From the NCBI GenBank assembly GCA_036250225.1, contig JAPZLL010000002.1:930001-994000 (forward strand): a DNA stretch of 64,000 nucleotides, given 5' to 3'. This DNA comes from Cercophora sp. LCS_1. Lineage: Eukaryota; Ascomycota; Sordariomycetes; Sordariales; Lasiosphaeriaceae. The position numbers and the translations under genes were made by a program. Positions 36,401-45,253 of this stretch are shown piece by piece (positions within the stretch are counted from its first letter, which is position 1; each line of letters opens with the position of its first letter). The notes beneath the pieces are model-generated. The model saw only the letters and a program-made list of their open reading frames with translations. It was not told the DNA's origin and ran no database searches.

Positions 36401-39400
36401 AGATGTCGTTCTTCAACCTCAAGTCGTTATCGACTTTCCATGTGAGTCTTGATCTGGGAACGATAATCTCGTACAGGTCAATGGGGTCGTAGTGAACCCT
36501 GACCGCAATGTCGCGGTAGAGGTAATAGAAAAACCGAATGTGGTCTCGCTGGTGATCATGAGGGCACTCGGTTTGTGGGTGTAGTCGTAGCCCCGTGCTC
36601 CAAAAGGAAAGCTCCAGATACTTCCCGAACGAGTACTTCCAGGTGCTCACAGACATGGGCATCAAGCCGAAGTGTTTCTTGCAAAATTTGCAGTAGTTCC
36701 ACATGCAGATTCCTGTTCCGTCCTTCTCGCCCTCTTTTTCTTGCGGTCTCTCTGGGAAATTGTCAGGCCAGGCCGGGTTGTTCTCGACAATCACAGTGAT
36801 CCGGGCATTGTCGTGGACGTAGGTTCGATGGTGTTCAAACATCTTCCGGTCACAGCCGTTAGAGTGACATGTTGAATCTGCACTTTCGCAGATATCCTCA
36901 ATGTATTGACCCAAAGTGCAGTCCTGGTCCAGGTTTCCGCTTGCATCCGCATGCTCGTTGTAGAATTCGATGGCGACCAACCCGGGCTCGGAGCAGGGAA
37001 TCTTGGTTGTGGTGCAGGTGACCGAGTAGAGAACGACGATATTTTGGTGCGAGTAGGGGTCGAAGAGGTCCAAGCTGCCCTGGATGTAGTTCTCCCACTG
37101 CCTGGTCTGAGTCTGGTAATTATGCAGAGCCTTGTCGTATTCGGCGTCGTGAACAGCATGGAGAACCTCCATTATCTGGCGAGGAGCCTTCTGGCCGATC
37201 TCGTGGACCATTTCAGGCTTGATAAGCTGAAAGCGTTGCTGCTTCGCTTTTTCACCGTCGACCTGATCTTCTACAATGTCTTGGTCCCGAAGACGTTTCA
37301 GGTAAACCAACCGTCTTTCTTGTTCCCGAGCCTTCATCAGCAAGTAGGGCTGAGTGAACTTGACGAATGGCGACGCCGAAAGGATCTTTGTTTCATACTT
37401 TGCCACCATATCGCTATAGAATGTCGGCATTGGCACATCTTCTGGCACTTGGCTGTCCTGGGAGACGTGAGTGTGAGACTCGTGAAGTGATATCATGCGT
37501 TTGCTCTGATCCAACCCGGGTCGCGGCGTGTCTGTTGTAGCCGTCGGCTCATCTTGTGCCTCAGTGCTAGGGCTCGGCTGCGACGACGCTTCTCCTTCAT
37601 TGCTTGGACCCGTCACAAGGACCGCGGGGTTGTGAACACACTGAGATGCTAGAAGGCTGCCCTCATCGGTAGTTTGCCGTGATGAGGAGGGTGGCGAAGT
37701 TGATATTGTCGTCGGTATATGCACAAACTCGTCACGCATCAGGCAAGACTCGAGTTTTAGGTTGTAAACGACGTATACCATGAACTCTGTGATCCGTTTC
37801 ATGCGGGACAGCACTTGAGTAGAAGCGCCACGTAGGGCGATGGTGCATCCTCGATCTTTTGGACACCCTGCGATGAAGATGTATGTTTTCTTCTTGCCCT
37901 TGATTTCGCTGTTCACAAAGGTCTTGACTTCGAAACTTTCACTCGTCCCAACCCGAGCGCCAAGGCTCAGCATGTCCATGGATGAGATGATCGGCATGTT
38001 GACTATTCTCGACACGGCTTCGATGACTGATGGTTTGACGTTGTATGCTACCGCTACGTTCGCCTCTGCCAAATACTGCAAAGCAACGCCTGCAACGGAT
38101 TTCTCGACCAGCAAGACCTGGGGTTCTAGGTTGAGAATTCGATTAACCACCATTCGAAGATACTCCTTTTCTTGCTCGATGACTGGCTGGAGACTCATGA
38201 AGTGCTGCTCCGAATGCCGTTGGTACTCGATTGGAAATGAGATGATGACGATTTTTGGGTCGAGGATCTTGCGTGGCATGCTCTTGAGCGCCAGGTTCTT
38301 GGTGAACACAACCCCGTGCACGTAGGCGGTATCACCTGGTCTACCACCAGGTATTTTCTTCAGTTTGACCCAATGCCGGATGTCCATGTCGTCTCCGTTC
38401 CGAATGTTAGGGTCAACGTCATCGGCACATCGATCAAGAATAGGAATCAGAGCTCTCTCCCAAGCCCCTGGGTTGGGAACGTCTGCATCCTCAACAAGCT
38501 GCCGAAAAAGTTTCTTCACATGCTGCATACTCGCGGGATTCAGACTCTCCTCTGGTGGTTTTTCATCGATGGCGGTATCGCCCCGCTTCAACGCTGATGC
38601 ATCGACAACGCCTGGCTGTTCGAACGCTGACAAAGTCTCCGCAGAAGTGGAGGCTCCTTTGAAAACACCAGATCTCGGGCGCGGGGAACGTAGATGATGT
38701 ACACTAACGCTGGCAGTACTCAGGTTTCTTCGTCTTGTAGGTCTCGTATGGATTGAAAGGCCGGCTATTGCGCCGCCGTCGTCATGGCCTCGACTTGTGT
38801 AACTGAGACCACTGACGCTCTTTTCGCCATGCCTAAAGCGATGCTTTCGCCCTGCGCTTAGATAAGGTCCAAAGCTTGATCTGTCCGGGTCTAAGCTAGA
38901 CGGTTGGATCTCATTGCTATTCATGGTGGCAAATATGCTCATCTGTTCGTCGCCACTTGATTCATCTGACATGAAAGCGGCGAGTTCAGGATCGATGATG
39001 CTATCGTCATGAAAGGCGTTCAGTTTGGAATTCTTTCCAAGTTCGTCGCTGACTGGCTTCCGAAACGGAGCCCTGTCTTCAGCTGTAGCCTTGAATCTTG
39101 TCAAGAAGTTGTGCTTGGAGTGGTGTCTACGATGTCCCGAAGATTGCGGTCGAGTGCCAGCAAGCGACTTGAGCGACCGAGATGAGCTTGGGCGACTAAG
39201 CTGGGGCATATCGATCTCCAAGATAGCGGAGTTGCGGTTGTTCTCCCCAACTCTTCGAGTCGCGGGGATTGCCATCATAGGTGTGGTCGCAGTCCTTGTA
39301 TCGTCCGCTTGCTCTGTTCGCTCAGATATACTGAACTCGTCGTCTGCTTTCGGTTTGGCGACGACGGTTTGGGCTTTAGATTGATCTGGACGGAAGATGG

Positions 39401-40844
39401 GGAGATATTCATCGGCTGAATCATCCGTGCCGCTATCGTATCGACGATTGATGACACCAAGACACGTTTTGCAGACCCTCAAGGAACCTTGGACGCCAAA
39501 CTTTGCCCCTGATATGTTGGAAGTGCACTTGGAGTCGAATATGCAGCCACACGTCCGGCAATGGTGTTTGCGGCGGAAGGCAGTGAACGGCGTACCGCAG
39601 AGAAAGCATTCCTTGCAGGTCTCATCAGCCATCCAAAAGTCCTTACTGAGAACTTGCTTCCGCATCATCTCAAGTCTCGCGTTGACAATCTCAGGTGCGC
39701 CCTCATTGGTTGTTGTCCCAGGAATCCTCATGATGCCAGACTGGAGCCTCTGCGGTCGCTCGTTATGAACAAAGGAGTCATGATACACCGAGCTGTGAGC
39801 TGAAGTGCTTACAGGACTCGGCTCAGCCGTGCCCGGTTCCATCGAAGAAGACCTTGAACGAGTGCCAACCCCGACATAGCTGATGCGATCGATTATGGCA
39901 GGTTTCCTGAGTCCTTCACCCGGCGGTCCACGAGACGAGTTTGATGCCACACGCATTTCGGTTGTTACAGTTACAGGACTCAGCGGCCCATCAGTGCTCC
40001 CATCAATGCTGAGAGCATCGTCTCGCCGAGATCGAGATGGAATGGTGATTCTGCTGTCACTGATGGAGATACTATCCAGGCTGGGAGTCGTCGTCGGAGT
40101 ACCATCTGCAGGCCTACTCACGCTTCTCCGACCGGAGCTACGGCTAGATTGTTCGTCGACTCGGGGAGAGGCGATCGACGGGGCTGTGATACCCGGAGGG
40201 ATCGAGCCAACAGCCTTTGCCATCTTGGGTAGATTTTGAACACTCGAGGGCGTTGTTTTTGGGGCCGATACCGTAGTAATCGATGATGCCTTGGATGATT
40301 GAGGCGGATGGGATGAGTCAGTCATCATGGCGCCTGAAGATGGTGTAGTGGTTGTCGGGAGGTCAGAAGATGTCGTGGAGTCAAACGTGGAGTTGGTAGC
40401 ACCGCTTTCCCCCCACGGAAGAACAGCAGACGTCTGCTTGGTGGCAGCGTTGGCCGTGCCGGAGCTCCTTTTGGACACGCCATCCTGACTATCGGCGTCG
40501 TCCGCCTCCTGAACGGTTGATTTCCCGACAGCGCTAACGGCCTCCTTGATCCGACTGTATAAACCGCTGAAGCCTTGTTGCACTAGATCGCCAGCGGTGC
40601 CCTTGGGTTCTTCGGTCGGTAGGCTTCCTGGGGGAGGGGCAAAGTCGTTGAAGGTCGTCAAGACGCCAGACTGGCTGGCCGACGTGTGGATCTTGTCGAG
40701 GGCGATGGCGAGCTGTTCCTTGTCTACCTGCGATGAGACCGAGGCCGAGGTGAGGGAGTCGCGGCGAATGCGAGCATTGCCAGGAGATGTGGGCGTCGCA
40801 AGAGCTACGGGAGGGGGGTCATTGGGAGTGTTGGCTTGAGCCAT
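33444..40844 (-). CDS. FAB1: 1-phosphatidylinositol-3-phosphate 5-kinase (Fab1/PIKfyve)
   Basis: Read from ATG 40844 to the stop at 33444-33446. The frame is open throughout (2466 codons), but a 54-nt segment at 33597-33544 has GTACG, ACTAAC and CCCAG and is very probably an in-frame intron, giving 2448 residues ending ARYILQAPNCWHLF plus a short tail. Domains: FYVE finger at about 398-461 (WMAD, RRKHHCRTCG, paired Cys); CCT/TCP1-like domain at about 833-1041 (KSMPRKILDPKIVIISFPIEYQ, ending KLESCLMRDEF); Cys-rich middle; C-terminal PIPK catalytic domain at about 2148-2388 with GGKTKSVFLKTLDDRLVMKSL, a FDLKGSMRNR activation region, MDYSLMIAVD and GIIDCIRTYTWDKRLE. Long disordered Ser/Thr/Pro linkers lie between domains. 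Known role: makes PI(3,5)P2 on vacuole and endosome membranes for vacuole size control and sorting. Domain order is complete. Confidence 0.96.
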   Translation of the reverse strand: MAQANTPNDPPPVALATPTSPGNARIRRDSLTSASVSSQVDKEQLAIALDKIHTSASQSGVLTTFNDFAPPPGSLPTEEPKGTAGDLVQQGFSGLYSRIKEAVSAVGKSTVQEADDADSQDGVSKRSSGTANAATKQTSAVLPWGESGATNSTFDSTTSSDLPTTTTPSSGAMMTDSSHPPQSSKASSITTVSAPKTTPSSVQNLPKMAKAVGSIPPGITAPSIASPRVDEQSSRSSGRRSVSRPADGTPTTTPSLDSISISDSRITIPSRSRRDDALSIDGSTDGPLSPVTVTTEMRVASNSSRGPPGEGLRKPAIIDRISYVGVGTRSRSSSMEPGTAEPSPVSTSAHSSVYHDSFVHNERPQRLQSGIMRIPGTTTNEGAPEIVNARLEMMRKQVLSKDFWMADETCKECFLCGTPFTAFRRKHHCRTCGCIFDSKCTSNISGAKFGVQGSLRVCKTCLGVINRRYDSGTDDSADEYLPIFRPDQSKAQTVVAKPKADDEFSISERTEQADDTRTATTPMMAIPATRRVGENNRNSAILEIDMPQLSRPSSSRSLKSLAGTRPQSSGHRRHHSKHNFLTRFKATAEDRAPFRKPVSDELGKNSKLNAFHDDSIIDPELAAFMSDESSGDEQMSIFATMNSNEIQPSSLDPDRSSFGPYLSAGRKHRFRHGEKSVSGLSYTSRGHDDGGAIAGLSIHTRPTRRRNLSTASVSVHHLRSPRPRSGVFKGASTSAETLSAFEQPGVVDASALKRGDTAIDEKPPEESLNPASMQHVKKLFRQLVEDADVPNPGAWERALIPILDRCADDVDPNIRNGDDMDIRHWVKLKKIPGGRPGDTAYVHGVVFTKNLALKSMPRKILDPKIVIISFPIEYQRHSEQHFMSLQPVIEQEKEYLRMVVNRILNLEPQVLLVEKSVAGVALQYLAEANVAVAYNVKPSVIEAVSRIVNMPIISSMDMLSLGARVGTSESFEVKTFVNSEIKGKKKTYIFIAGCPKDRGCTIALRGASTQVLSRMKRITEFMVYVVYNLKLESCLMRDEFVHIPTTISTSPPSSSRQTTDEGSLLASQCVHNPAVLVTGPSNEGEASSQPSPSTEAQDEPTATTDTPRPGLDQSKRMISLHESHTHVSQDSQVPEDVPMPTFYSDMVAKYETKILSASPFVKFTQPYLLMKAREQERRLVYLKRLRDQDIVEDQVDGEKAKQQRFQLIKPEMVHEIGQKAPRQIMEVLHAVHDAEYDKALHNYQTQTRQWENYIQGSLDLFDPYSHQNIVVLYSVTCTTTKIPCSEPGLVAIEFYNEHADASGNLDQDCTLGQYIEDICESADSTCHSNGCDRKMFEHHRTYVHDNARITVIVENNPAWPDNFPERPQEKEGEKDGTGICMWNYCKFCKKHFGLMPMSVSTWKYSFGKYLELSFWSTGLRLHPQTECPHDHQRDHIRFFYYLYRDIAVRVHYDPIDLYEIIVPRSRLTWKVDNDLRLKNDIFTKVEERWIRFVNSVKARLKSIRIDSVLPEKAEACKAEVERLAKKAQDDQSELIRNLQAAYMNSKYYEVIPLNAIMRDMLEKATDWDAAFAKFEADFLSDKDVRQLTIIQLKKIFTDNESKESLPSTDGTTSVGSESEEKTTPQTTQTSVSEMDEKTPQASEEDTNQPQTPSSPTADATRLNEAAISQADGVIERAEPLDLATPISPTTTRSPLLPIEAPTERADIPDEQSSGPIPTADAPPAQRQPDAPTATSATQVYLTEKVEQLRREQRAASADAGVSSTNSESTVDGIRAGDRAPSRRAGVSPPITRALTQPVVGTLPRTQSSIGKLLKEQKAHESQGTAKEDKKFTDRIGIGALKPHRKAGPSGIPRYVHKRESKVSALARHFEQLSREFEKERMRDRKQRAAKMQNTRAFLPRTSTKAIVEVYEDVDQAVREPGPSDDDHGDKKSVENINTGPAADESQSTPTYSGPTSPKEPQPGPTNSEENTAQTDANENRLESQAGSDDEGGGSDADNSALTLDDILPDVKDIAESLEPNEDIPEELPKHQKKSLMAMLTNFWAERSASGWAQLEYPINATDHLFMDSDVIVREDEPSSLIAFALSSEDYKAKLAHIRQQWKMSNQRDTDESSDGLEMKPSHHSDAKDPLADQEELEKSLLRSTGTHLKYQFTEGSARMTCKIFYAEQFDALRRKCGAADRIIESLSRCLKWDSKGGKTKSVFLKTLDDRLVMKSLSPIETSAFLRFAPAYFNIMAEALFHDLPSVIAKMLGFFQIIIKNPITNTEIKLDLLIMENLFYDRSPSRTFDLKGSMRNRRIQSTGEQNEVLLDENMVEYIYESPLFAREHSKRLLRASVWNDTLFLARQDVMDYSLMIAVDEVKKELVVGIIDCIRTYTWDKRLESWIKDRGFAGGGRNRPTVTSPKEYKSRFREAMARYESLVCVMIPSVSLTIPRYILQAPNCWHLFGNSPGPNNPATPRTRFEGDV

Positions 40845-41384
40845 GCCGTCGTCCTAGTCGGAAGCTTGAATCGGACTTGCTTGCTAACCTGCTTAGTGGA
40901 GCTAGACTCGGGCACCCAACGACGGGGAGAAAAGCCTTTGGGCGGCTGACATTCCGCGGGGTGGTGTTGGTTCGGCAACGGCGATGCAGATTGATGGACA
41001 GGTGGGGGAAGGGAGGGAAAAGGTCTGTATGACGTGGACCGCTAGACAGGTCGTGCCAGGCCTCACATGTTCCCGCCGCAGCAGTTTTGAGTGAGTTTAG
41101 TCACGATGCCAAGACCAAGGACGGAAAGCGATGCTGATGGTTCGTCGCTGCGACGCGCGCGCTGCCATGTCGTCACTAGGCGGGCAGTTGCCAAACCAAG
41201 AGAGAGTGGGGTACCTAAGTCATGTGATCTGGCGCACCCTTGTCGCCGCGTCCCGCCCTCGGTGTTTCCTCGAGAGAGGATGGACGCGTCCGCGAAACCG
41301 TCAGTGCCGAAGACCTTACCATTAACTTTTCAGTAGACTACCTACAGAGATGTGCTCACCAAAAGCGGGGCTTTTGTAAACACC
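40845..41384. promoter_or_regulatory. Divergent promoter region, FAB1 and the 893-residue gene
   Basis: 540 bp between opposite start codons, with no supportable gene. A GTG-initiated extension of the right-hand frame exists from 41352, but the strong ACACCATGG at 41385 is the better start. Confidence 0.5.
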
Positions 41385-41783
41385 ATGGCGGAAACATGGT
41401 CTCCTGCCGATTTGGGCAGCCAGCACACGATTCCTCAACGGTGCCTCCAGATTCCAAAGGACCAGCAAAAACTTTTAGATCATCAGGATGCATGGAATGG
41501 CATGGCCAGGGTCCCGGACGAACTTCTGAAGAGATTGGTTCAGGCACGTGCTGCGGACAGCATCCTAGAAAACCCGCCATCAAAACGTCCCTCAGATGCC
41601 CCGTTACAACCGGCGAGCACTAGCGACGGTAGGGTCATTGAGGCCCAAACCGCCACCACTCAACGGGCAACCACTCCATCCCAGGAAGAGGAGATGTCCG
41701 ATTGGTCACTATCACCTGAAAGCCACCTCCATCCTCCGAAACCCCCTCAAGAACGGGTAAACAAATCAAGCACTCAGACATCA

Positions 41784-41815
<32 letters not shown>

Positions 41816-44066
41816 ACCTTCACCTGGAAACCCGAAGGCTCAAGGGAGTTGCAAGTCTCCCGAACTTGAAGACTGTGGCAGCAGCCAGGTCTCAGAACTT
41901 GAGCACGTAATTCCGAAGGATGTCACAGAGAGCCACCTGGAGGATGCCGTGGATGCGAGTGTTGTGAAGCCAGTTCACGACCCCGAGACGTCGACAACAA
42001 CGACAATGGCGAAGGTGGCGACCTTGAAAGCTCACCTCGACCCCACTCCTCCCTCAGCCCAAATCATCATCCCATCAACGTTTTCTGAGCGTGTGGAACC
42101 CACGGAGCCCTCATCAGTCACACGCCGACGATATATGAAAGATATCAAGAAAGTATTCCAAGAAAGTCACGGGAGGGCCTCTCGTTCAGCATTGTTGGTC
42201 CCTGTATCATCCACTCCATTGACGGAGCCAATACCAAACTCATCTATCTCAATACCGACTACACACCTCAAATCCGGCTCCCTTATACATGCCCCATTTA
42301 TCAGCGACATATCGACGGGTGAAGCCCAGGCATCTCACCGACCAGTTGCCCAGACCATCACCCCAACAGTCCCGCCGGCGGCCCAGAAAGCTAGTACTGC
42401 TGTCGAAAGCAGTGTGCGAGAGGAACCTTTCGTCAGGTTCATAGTCGCGTATCAAAGCTTTGGGTGGGGTCGTCGTCACGTTGCTCGGGCACTGTTATAC
42501 CTTAAGTCTCTACGAAAAAAACGGCAGATACCAGAGTTTCTCTATGACGACTACATTCGTGTATTTTGCGATGAATGGTTGGGCTATTCTAGCAATGCCC
42601 ACCCAAGTGACGATGACCTCAAAACTTGCTTCGAGTGGTATAATACCAGAGTCTCAAAACCCCTCTACACCAAGGGGGTTGTAAAAAAAGATAATCTGGA
42701 CTGTTGCCTTCAGTGGGCGCAGTGGTTTACAGAATCTTCGGAGCAATCGTCCGCTGACGACAGTGGGCACAGCCTAGAAAGTCAAGAGCCAAAACCTCAA
42801 GACATCACGACGAATAGATCGCCCACGCTTCCGGTAGAGCAAAGAACCCATATTAGCAACCCGCTATCAGTTGTAATTGGGGTTACCGAGTCTAGTCACC
42901 TCGGCGGCGTGGTGCCTGGTCAACCTTCGTTGAGATTGAGAGATTCGCTTACTTCACCGACGGGAGCGCCAGGTTCTACATCACGGAGGATGTCGCAAGC
43001 CAAAAGCAACCCTCCTCTCCCCTCTTCTGAAAAGGCTATCAAGCCGGGAGTGGGAATGGCGGAAGAACCGCCGCGGGCACAAGAAAGGAACACTTTCCCT
43101 CATGGTCTAGGGGCTGATAACCGACCAGCCACGAAAGCAGCGCATGAGCTGGGCGTATCTCCTTCCAGCAGTCGAGACGGAGTTGCTGGACCAATTCTCG
43201 GTCCAGCGCAAAGGCCGCCAAGGGAGGCGCTAAGAGACATTCGTTCTCTCAACTTCGGGACCTCAAGCCTCCCCACCCAGACGGGACCGAAAGCACGAGA
43301 GTGGCTATCCCCTTCTCCTACTCACCACCACCCTGCCGAACCGGCAAAGGCAGAGAGACACCAATTGAGAACCACGGCGAGGGACCCTTCTCCGACTCTT
43401 GAAACCCCTGACATCTCCACCAGGTCAGAACCAAACGTAACCGGGAACACTTCCACCTCGAATCGCGACACGATCGCTGAGCCGACCAGGGCAGCGCCCC
43501 TCCAGATGCCTTGGAAAAGAACCACGAAAAAGTCATTGACATCCAACTCGGACATTTCAAGCCCCCAGTCCCTGAAAACACCACAAGGAGCCCCAGATGA
43601 AGCCCTTTCTTCTTCCATAACGCGGGCTTCAACAGCGCAACAAGGCCTGAAGCGTAATCGCGACCAAGGCCCAAGGGAAATGCCAACTCGAATACAAACA
43701 CCACGCTCTAGTGTTGAGCCGAATAAGCGTCGAAAAGTGGACAAAGCAGCTACATCGGCGAGCAGCACCATACATACGATACCGGCATCTCTTATACTGG
43801 GCGGTGAACCCGAGTCAAAAAGCAATACGGAAAACGTTGAAGAAAGAATACCGGAGACGGCAGCGCGACCGCAGCCTACGCCACCCCGTCCTCCACCAGC
43901 GGCTGGGCCGTCGTTGCTGAGGAGATCCGGGTCGAATCGGGAGCCCAGCGAAGTGAGCGCCAGGAATGCCAGCGGACAGAGAAATAGAAGTAGTGGGGTG
44001 GACAGTGATAGTTGGATAGCCTTCATGAGGCAAAAGACAACTCAGTCAACCGGGAAGGAGGCGTGA
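41385..44066 (+). CDS. Low-complexity protein of unknown function with one conserved-looking island
   Basis: A single open exon gives 893 residues from the ATG in ACACCATGG. The N-terminus (about 1-65, MAETWSPADL then a helical Q/K/L-rich part) and residues about 348-450 look folded. The latter holds FGWGRRHVARALLYLKSLRKKRQ, FLYDDYIRVFCDEWLGYS, CFEWYNTRVSKPLYTK and LDCCLQWAQWF, that is alternating aromatic and basic helices. The rest is Ser/Pro/Thr/Glu-rich and likely disordered, with a P-E repeat at 133-143 and basic patches near the C-terminus (PNKRRKVDKAA) that could be a nuclear signal. I do not recognise the family. The folded islands between long disordered segments and the nuclear-type basic motif would suit a chromatin or telomere scaffold, but this is a guess. 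Small undetected in-frame introns are possible. Confidence 0.75.
41784..41815 (+). repeat. CCCGAG hexanucleotide repeat encoding Pro-Glu
   Basis: Five tandem copies in frame, giving (PE)5 in the disordered N-terminal part of the 893-residue protein. Confidence 0.9.
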
Positions 44067-44232
44067 ATGCCGATGCCGTCTAAGACGCGGTAGTAAACTG
44101 TAGACTGCAAAGCAAGGGAACATAACCCCTGTATTGCACAGTATGTAAAGCACCTAACTCCCTGTGTATGTCCAATTCTATGGGTATCATTGTTTTGTGC
44201 CGCCCCCTCTAGTGTCATGAACCGTTTGCCCC

Positions 44233-44687
44233 CTACTGATTGGCCTCGGCCTGCTTCCGCTTCTCCTCTTCTTCCGGCGTCATGGTTCGGAGCTGCAGGG
44301 CGTGAATACCACCTTCTCTCGCCATCTCATCTTTCAGTAGGGAATAGACCAGTCTGTGGCGGGCGGGCTGCATCTTGGAGCGGAAGGCCTCCGAGGTGAC
44401 GACCAGTCGGAAATGCGTCTCGCGGGAAGTGCTGCCTTCCATAGCTTTGTGGTGGGCGTGGAGGTGCGAATCATTGTGGATTTCGAGCGTTGTAGGACTC
44501 AGGGCAACAGTGATCTGTGTGGCGAGAAGAAACGCACGTTCAGCGACCTATGTATACGCCGGGCCAGCACAGAAGCACACACCTTTTCCCTGATGGTGTC
44601 CTCGACGGGCGTCTGTGTCGACGCCATTGCGGAATAGAGCCGTCGGGTAGATCGCGCAAGGCTGACCGCGGCGAAACGGACAGACAT
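44233..44687 (-). CDS. BOL1: Mitochondrial BolA-like protein (Bol1 type)
   Basis: Exon 1 is 44687-44583 and exon 2 is 44514-44233, giving 128 residues. The 68-bp intron (GTGTGT..CACACAG) is phase 0 and joins TIREK to ITVALSP. Residues 1-24 (MSVRFAAVSLARSTRRLYSA) are basic, Ser/Ala-rich and free of acidic residues, which fits a mitochondrial presequence; a second ATG (MASTQTP) could give a cytosolic form. The BolA fold is clear: LEIHNDSHLHAHHKA, ETHFRLVVTSEAF and the RHRLVYSLLKDEM...GIHALQL helix-strand, with the conserved histidines that pair with monothiol glutaredoxin. Known role of the mitochondrial Bol1/Bol3 proteins: late [4Fe-4S] delivery with Grx5 and Nfu1, notably to lipoyl synthase. 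It is divergent from the ACSF3-type synthetase. Confidence 0.9.
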
Positions 44688-45253
44688 GGGGTGGGTTGTT
44701 TTGTCGCGTCAAGGGCTGGACCGGAACTTTTCCCACTACACGACTCACTAAGAGGGCGGGACGGTGGTGTTGTGCGGGACGAGGTCGGCAGTGGGAGCGC
44801 CCAAGGCAACGACCGGCAGAAGGCGCACAGAACCAAGCGAGCGCGGCGCAGGCGGTCCAATCAGGCGGGCCCCGAAGGCGTCAACCCGCGCTACAGGGGC
44901 CCGAGCAGTTTCCCCACGCTTGTCCCCATCAGCGCTCCAAAAAAAGGACGGTTTCCGTGTCGTCACCTCATCCCAGGCCGCAAAATCCAATTTGCCGGCT
45001 GCACGTCCCGGAGAAAGATTTAGGACGCGCCGGACTCGGCATCAGAAGCCCCAGCCCAGCGAGCCCGCCAGGTGGGAAATAGTACGACGCTGTTACCGGC
45101 GAGCCCGCGTGCAAGCAGCCGGCCTATCATCGACGACTGAGCCGACTACACATACGGAATAATATCCAGTCCTGGTACCTAGGCACGGTCTGCTATAAGT
45201 CCGACATCAAACCCCCCTCCCCACCGGCCCCGGGGCCCCCTTTTCCCCTCCCA
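44688..45253. promoter_or_regulatory. Bidirectional promoter of BOL1 and the ACSF3-type gene
   Basis: 566 bp between opposite starts, GC-rich. A CCAATCAGGCGGGCC word near 44857 includes a CCAAT box readable by a HAP/NF-Y type factor. No TATA box is evident. Open frames here do not match any family. Confidence 0.5.
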
